Shown: piece after piece, positions 62,340 to 64,000 of the stretch | Numbering within the stretch: the stretch's first letter is position 1 | How the letters are laid out: every line of letters begins with the position of its first letter | Assembly: GCF_051628905.1 (NCBI RefSeq) | Contig: NZ_CP157575.1 | Span: forward strand, 2,170,001 to 2,234,000 | Source: Asaia sp037151935 | Lineage (GTDB): Bacteria; Pseudomonadota; Alphaproteobacteria; Acetobacterales; Acetobacteraceae | Length of the DNA: 64,000 nucleotides | Reading direction: 5' to 3' | Program-made: the position numbers and the translations under genes | The notes under the pieces: model-generated | Databases searched by the model: none | The model's input: only the letters and a program-made list of their open reading frames with translations | Told to the model about the DNA's origin: nothing

Positions 62340-62768
62340 TCAGTTCAGACGGCCGAAATTACGGAAATCCTGCTTCGTCTTGTCAGAGAGCGCCTTTACG
62401 CGCTCGTGTTGTGCCTTCTGATCGGCACGAAACTGGTCGATTTTCTGCGTACGATCCTGCTTGAGCTGGTTCAGCTTGTTCTTTTGATCGTCGATCTTGC
62501 CCTGAATCTTCTCGCGCTCGCGCTCAGGGGCATTGGTGTATTTGTCGCGGAGGTCGTCGATCTTCTTCTGACGCGCTGCGGCGTCGTCACGATTCTTCTG
62601 CTGCCAGTTCTGCGCACGCTGATTCAGACAGTTTTCCTTATTGGCCAAACGGCCAATCATATCGGTGCCGGAAGTATTATTATTGCATCCCGAAGTCTGT
62701 GCGTGAGCCAAGGGCGTGGCAATCAGAGATGCTAGCGCCATGGAAGAGAAAAAACGGGTCTTGGTCAT
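62340..62768 (-). CDS. Periplasmic coiled-coil protein of unknown function
   Basis: 142 residues. A signal peptide ends at AHA-Q (about residue 23). The mature part has two Cys in a short loop (GCNNNTSG, ENCLNQRAQ), then about 85 residues of highly charged heptad-like helix (DDAAARQKKIDDLRDKY, KIDDQKNKLNQLKQDRT). The pair of Cys could form a disulfide. No family recognised; position alone gives no role. Confidence 0.7.
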   Translation of the reverse strand: MTKTRFFSSMALASLIATPLAHAQTSGCNNNTSGTDMIGRLANKENCLNQRAQNWQQKNRDDAAARQKKIDDLRDKYTNAPEREREKIQGKIDDQKNKLNQLKQDRTQKIDQFRADQKAQHERVKALSDKTKQDFRNFGRLN

Positions 62769-62846
62769 GATGTCTCTCTAATGAATACTGATCGCGTATT
62801 TTAGATAACCTCAATGTGTCGAATATGCGGCGCAAAGGGCGAATTT

Positions 62847-63929
62847 TTATCGGGATTTTCGGTTCTTGACCGATCGATCGCGCATCTTCTGCAGCAACTG
62901 GCGTGCATTAACGAGATCAAATTTTCGCGCCTGTTCGCGCCCGCGAGCCATGTATTCCGCCCTGAGTGCCGGGTCGTTAATCATGCGCAGCAGCGCCTGC
63001 TCAAGGGCATCGCCGTCATCGGGCAGGGCCAGAAGGGCCGCTTCCCCGACCACTTCCGGCAGACCGCCGCGCGGTGAGGCAATGACCGCAGCCCCGCTGG
63101 CCATGGCTTCGAGTGCAGTCAGCCCGAAAGGCTCTGGCCAGCGGCTCGGTACCACTACGATCGAGGCCGCAGCCATGGCTTCGAGCACTTGATGGTGCAT
63201 CTGATAGCCGCATAGTGTGATACCCGCCGCACGGGCATTGGCTTCGACCCGATCAACGAAGGTCGTACGCGGTGAATTGAAGCGAAACCGGTCGGCACCG
63301 ATCATGATCGCACGCCATTCGGGCGCCTGCGCGCTGATGGCTGCCCAGGCGCGCACAAAGGCATCGGCGCCCTTGTCGGAGACCATGCGCCCGGCAAACA
63401 GCACGAGTTTCGAGCGTTCTGCGGGCGGCTCGGGCAGGACGGAGAGATCGAGGCAGTTCGGCATCACCGTGACGGGGCCGTCATCCAGATCTTCCAGAAA
63501 GCGGCGGCGCAGCCAGAAAGAGACGGTGAAGACCCGCACGCGCTGCATCAGCTCCTGTCTCTGGCGAGGGCGCTTGGCGCCATGCATATCCTGCGGGTCG
63601 TTATGCAGGATGAGATGGACCGGAATGCCGCATTTGCTCAGGGCACGGGCCAGGGCAGGGCGGTTATGCACCTCGATCAGATCGGGCTTGTGGCGACGGA
63701 TCTCTCTCTGGCAGGCGATGCGGTAGCGTGTGCCGTCGCGCCTCCAGCGATGCAACCCGCCCGGCTCGGTGATGGCGAAGAACTGGCCGCCCGGCAAAGG
63801 CGTGCCCGTAACTTCAGTGCCGATGACGATATCGTCGGGCGTAGCGAGACGCGACACCAGCAGCGCTATGGCGCCCGCCCGGTCCGGCGCATAGCCTTCC
63901 CGGCGGGGGAGAACGGTCAGAACTCTCAT
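62847..63929 (-). CDS. GT4-type glycosyltransferase
   Basis: 360 residues, GT-B fold. The C-terminal half shows LVLFAGRMVSDKGADAFVRA, VVPSRWPEPFGLTALEAMAS with the conserved Glu pair, and GAAVIASPRGGLPEVVGE. An N-terminal domain begins MRVLTVLPRREGYAPDRAGA. It is 4 bp downstream of another minus-strand gene and so probably part of a polysaccharide or glycolipid operon extending out of the window. Confidence 0.9.
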   Translation of the reverse strand: MRVLTVLPRREGYAPDRAGAIALLVSRLATPDDIVIGTEVTGTPLPGGQFFAITEPGGLHRWRRDGTRYRIACQREIRRHKPDLIEVHNRPALARALSKCGIPVHLILHNDPQDMHGAKRPRQRQELMQRVRVFTVSFWLRRRFLEDLDDGPVTVMPNCLDLSVLPEPPAERSKLVLFAGRMVSDKGADAFVRAWAAISAQAPEWRAIMIGADRFRFNSPRTTFVDRVEANARAAGITLCGYQMHHQVLEAMAAASIVVVPSRWPEPFGLTALEAMASGAAVIASPRGGLPEVVGEAALLALPDDGDALEQALLRMINDPALRAEYMARGREQARKFDLVNARQLLQKMRDRSVKNRKSR

Positions 63930-63933
63930 GATG

Positions 63934-64000
63934 TCAGTCGTAATCCGTCGCCAGTTCGGGGCGATCGTAATGATCGAACATGCGTGTGAGTTGATGTGGC
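63934..64000 (-). CDS. C-terminal end of a gene extending beyond the window
   Basis: The minus-strand frame is open from the window edge to a TGA at 63934-63936, four bases before the glycosyltransferase start. The visible 22 residues end MFDHYDRPELATDYD. Too short to identify; tight spacing suggests one operon with the glycosyltransferase. Confidence 0.5.
   Translation of the reverse strand, partial: PHQLTRMFDHYDRPELATDYD

Noticed and set aside
1..64000. CRISPR arrays, insertion sequences, phage genes, rRNA genes
   Set aside because: No regularly spaced repeats, transposase or integrase motifs, phage structural genes or rRNA sequence were seen in the window.

Overview
The window is GC-rich (about 60% by eye) and reads as a chromosomal segment of an acetic acid bacterium (Acetobacteraceae, Rhodospirillales). 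The evidence is a GcrA-type cell-cycle regulator, an F1-only ATP synthase operon (atpHAGDC), alphaproteobacterial-type AddB/AddA, a hopanoid side-chain cluster (hpnH / hpnM-hpnI-hpnJ-hpnK), and short GC-rich intergenic hairpin repeats. I cannot fix the genus from sequence alone. No prophage, insertion sequence, CRISPR array or rRNA gene was seen.

Layout. 1-3.8 kb: end of a pqiB-pqiC lipid-transport pair, convergent nusG-secE, tRNA-Trp, tRNA-Gly and a secreted cupin protein. 4.1-9.1 kb: atpHAGDC and its terminator. 9.2-16.6 kb: queF, rnd, gcrA, a bactofilin, a PfkB-family kinase, typA and a Lys/His-rich secreted protein. 16.8-22.3 kb: dadA-alr (D-/L-alanine metabolism), a ferredoxin-NADP reductase, threonine aldolase and a TRIC-like channel. 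22.5-31.5 kb: tsaE-addB-addA, a small Gly/Tyr-rich lipoprotein overlapping a VOC-fold protein, and trxA. 31.5-37.5 kb: the hopanoid genes, with hpnH divergent from hpnM-I-J-K. 37.6-46.8 kb: a CorC/CNNM-type protein, a small ABC exporter whose permease looks split or frameshifted, a lytic transglycosylase, a uracil-DNA-glycosylase-like protein, a TPR protein coupled to ispE, and a conserved unknown.

46.9-49 kb is the one clearly atypical region. It is AT-richer and holds a fucosyltransferase-like glycosyltransferase with a C-terminal discoidin-like domain, followed by about 0.6 kb with no convincing gene. 49-54 kb: an SDR that has lost its catalytic residues, a YqaA-like and a YnfA-like membrane protein, an unknown protein, and a metQ-metN-metI methionine importer. 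54-64 kb: an OmpR-type two-component pair, a cysteine synthase divergent from a rhodanese, a biotin operon (SDR-bioF-bioH-like-bioCD) in which BioC and BioD are fused, a periplasmic coiled-coil protein, and a glycosyltransferase with the tail of another gene upstream of it.

Many same-strand neighbours overlap by four bases (ATGA or GTGA): dadA/alr, ltaE/TRIC, tsaE/addB, addB/addA, TPR/ispE, metQ/metN, bioF/bioH/bioCD and the ABC exporter genes. Translational coupling is therefore common here. The observations most worth a second look are the glycosyltransferase-discoidin fusion in AT-rich DNA, the catalytically dead SDR, the BioC-BioD fusion, the UDG-like protein missing two Fe-S cysteines, the split ABC permease, and a terminator-like hairpin in the hpnH leader.
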